Below the pieces are notes generated by a model that saw only the letters and a program-made list of their open reading frames with translations, made no database searches and was not told the origin of the DNA. DNA of 64,000 nucleotides from Serratia inhibens. Lineage in GTDB: Bacteria; Pseudomonadota; Gammaproteobacteria; Enterobacterales; Enterobacteriaceae. Positions 63,180 to 64,000 of this stretch are shown here, piece by piece; positions within the stretch are counted from its first letter, which is position 1; every line of letters begins with the position of its first letter. A program made the translations under genes and the position numbers. The stretch spans positions 186,001-250,000 of the forward strand of contig NZ_QYYG01000006.1 of the NCBI RefSeq assembly GCF_003591175.1. Direction: 5' to 3'.

Positions 63180-64000
63180 ATGGGCATCGATCTTTCAATT
63201 ATTTGGTTCACCATCATCGTATTCGCCACCTTGATGTACATCGTGATGGATGGCTTCGATCTCGGGATTGGTATCCTGTTTCCGTTCAATAAGGACGCCA
63301 CCGAACGCGACATGATGGTCAATACCGTGGCACCGGTCTGGGACGGCAACGAAACCTGGCTGGTGTTGGGCGGTGCGGCGCTGTATGGCGCTTTCCCGCT
63401 GGCTTATGCCGTTATCACCGATGCGTTATCCATTCCGCTGACTGCGATGCTGATTGGCCTGATCTTTCGTGGCGTGGCGTTTGAATTCCGGTTCAAGGCC
63501 ACGCCGGATCATCGTCCATTTTGGGACAAAGCGTTTATTGTTGGCTCGATCCTGGCGACCTTCAGCCAGGGGGTTGCCGTCGGGGCAATATTGAATGGCT
63601 TCGAGGTCACAGGCCGCGTCTACAGCGGTTCGGCACTGAGCTGGCTGGCGCCGTTCCCGCTGTTCTGCGGCCTCGGCCTGGTGGTCGCCTATGCGTTATT
63701 GGGTTGTACCTGGCTGATCATGAAAACGGAAGGGGCCCTGCACCGCAAGATGTCCGAGTTGGCGATCCCCTTGACGCTGGCGCTGTTGGCAGCCATTGCC
63801 GTCATCAGCATCTGGACGCCGTTAGCGCACCAGGATATTGCCGCGCGCTGGTTCACTACGCCGAATATCTTCTTGTTCCTGCCGGTACCGCTGTTGGTTC
63901 TGGCCTTTGCCTGGGGCATTGTGCGGGCGGCGTATAACCGCCGGGCCAGCTATGGTCCGTTCCTGATGACCCTGGGTTTGATGTTCCTTGGTTTCAGCGG
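63180..64000 (+). CDS. cioB: Cytochrome bd-type quinol oxidase subunit II, CioB-like (partial, 3' end outside the window)
   Basis: The first 273 codons are open, from ATG at 63180, one base after the subunit I stop, with GGGAG upstream. It starts MGIDLSIIWFTIIVFATLMY, then DGFDLGIGILFPF and TVAPVWDGNETWLVLGGAAL, the conserved subunit II regions. More transmembrane helices continue to the window edge. It pairs with subunit I. Confidence 0.9.
   Translation, partial: MGIDLSIIWFTIIVFATLMYIVMDGFDLGIGILFPFNKDATERDMMVNTVAPVWDGNETWLVLGGAALYGAFPLAYAVITDALSIPLTAMLIGLIFRGVAFEFRFKATPDHRPFWDKAFIVGSILATFSQGVAVGAILNGFEVTGRVYSGSALSWLAPFPLFCGLGLVVAYALLGCTWLIMKTEGALHRKMSELAIPLTLALLAAIAVISIWTPLAHQDIAARWFTTPNIFLFLPVPLLVLAFAWGIVRAAYNRRASYGPFLMTLGLMFLGFS

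Noticed and set aside
1-64000. CRISPR arrays, insertion sequences, prophage or integron structures
   Set aside because: No regularly spaced repeats, transposase genes, integrase genes or attachment-type direct repeats are seen; the Mu-like DNA-binding protein stands alone.

Overview
The window is chromosomal DNA from an enterobacterium, most likely a Serratia or a close relative in the Yersiniaceae. The protein sequences are close to Escherichia coli relatives (RspA, YegS, YegD, Ppk, PurM, Upp, Hda, YfgD and BepA are recognisable almost end to end). The base composition is GC-rich, and two E. coli gene neighbourhoods are present side by side with extra genes inserted. There are no rRNA or tRNA genes, no CRISPR array, no insertion sequence and no prophage.

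Layout. (1) 1-6.9 kb, minus strand: a sugar-acid catabolic operon of the rspAB-ydfIJ type, running rspA, rspB, an ACS-family transporter, ydfI, ydfJ and then the 5' part of a GntR regulator cut by the window edge. An inverted repeat and a CRP-like half site lie upstream of rspA. (2) 7-22.4 kb: the E. coli 47-minute block yegS, cyaR (small RNA), trhP/yegQ, yegP, then baeR-baeS-mdtD-mdtC-mdtB-mdtA (RND multidrug efflux with its own two-component system). A vapBC toxin-antitoxin pair is inserted between yegP and baeR. (3) 22.5-28.6 kb: aldo/keto reductase, a pyridoxamine-phosphate-oxidase-fold protein, an overlapping P-loop kinase/GNAT pair, yegD, and an Ada-AlkA fusion glycosylase. (4) 28.6-34.1 kb: a stand-alone Mu-transposase-type DNA-binding protein, the diguanylate cyclase dgcE, and mgtE. 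(5) 34.3-53.4 kb: the E. coli 56-minute block yfgG, ppx, ppk ... purN, purM, upp, uraA ... hda ... yfgD, bepA. Inserted into it are a PstS-less Pst-like ABC transporter behind a Pho box, speG, a damaged ParE-type toxin-antitoxin pair, a GlsB-type membrane protein plus a repetitive lipoprotein, and an unrecognised two-gene module that resembles a HicA-type toxin with a helix-turn-helix partner. (6) 53.7-64 kb: an Rrf2 regulator with an FAD oxidoreductase, a small unknown protein, an Lrp-family regulator divergent from a LysE-type exporter, ydeP, a Dyp-type peroxidase and the start of a CioAB-type cytochrome bd oxidase operon.

How genes work together. The first block imports and oxidises/dehydrates hexonates. 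BaeSR-MdtABCD is one long operon with overlapping reading frames for envelope-stress-controlled drug efflux. ppk-ppx (polyphosphate) face a Pho-box-controlled Pst-like transporter, which suggests a phosphate-responsive locus. purMN, upp and uraA cover purine synthesis and uracil salvage. Hda resets DnaA. The last block combines redox sensing, a molybdopterin oxidoreductase, a haem peroxidase and a cyanide-insensitive-type quinol oxidase.

Points judged most worth checking are the unknown two-gene module at 50.57-51.36 kb (perfect -35 inside a palindrome), the PstS-less transporter with large extracytoplasmic insertions, a three-copy family of intergenic repeats with TATACC-type terminal inverted repeats, a long inverted repeat in the ppk leader, and the Rrf2/FAD-oxidoreductase pair with two palindromes at its promoter. 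All homology statements come from reading the sequence and recalling known families; no database search was run.
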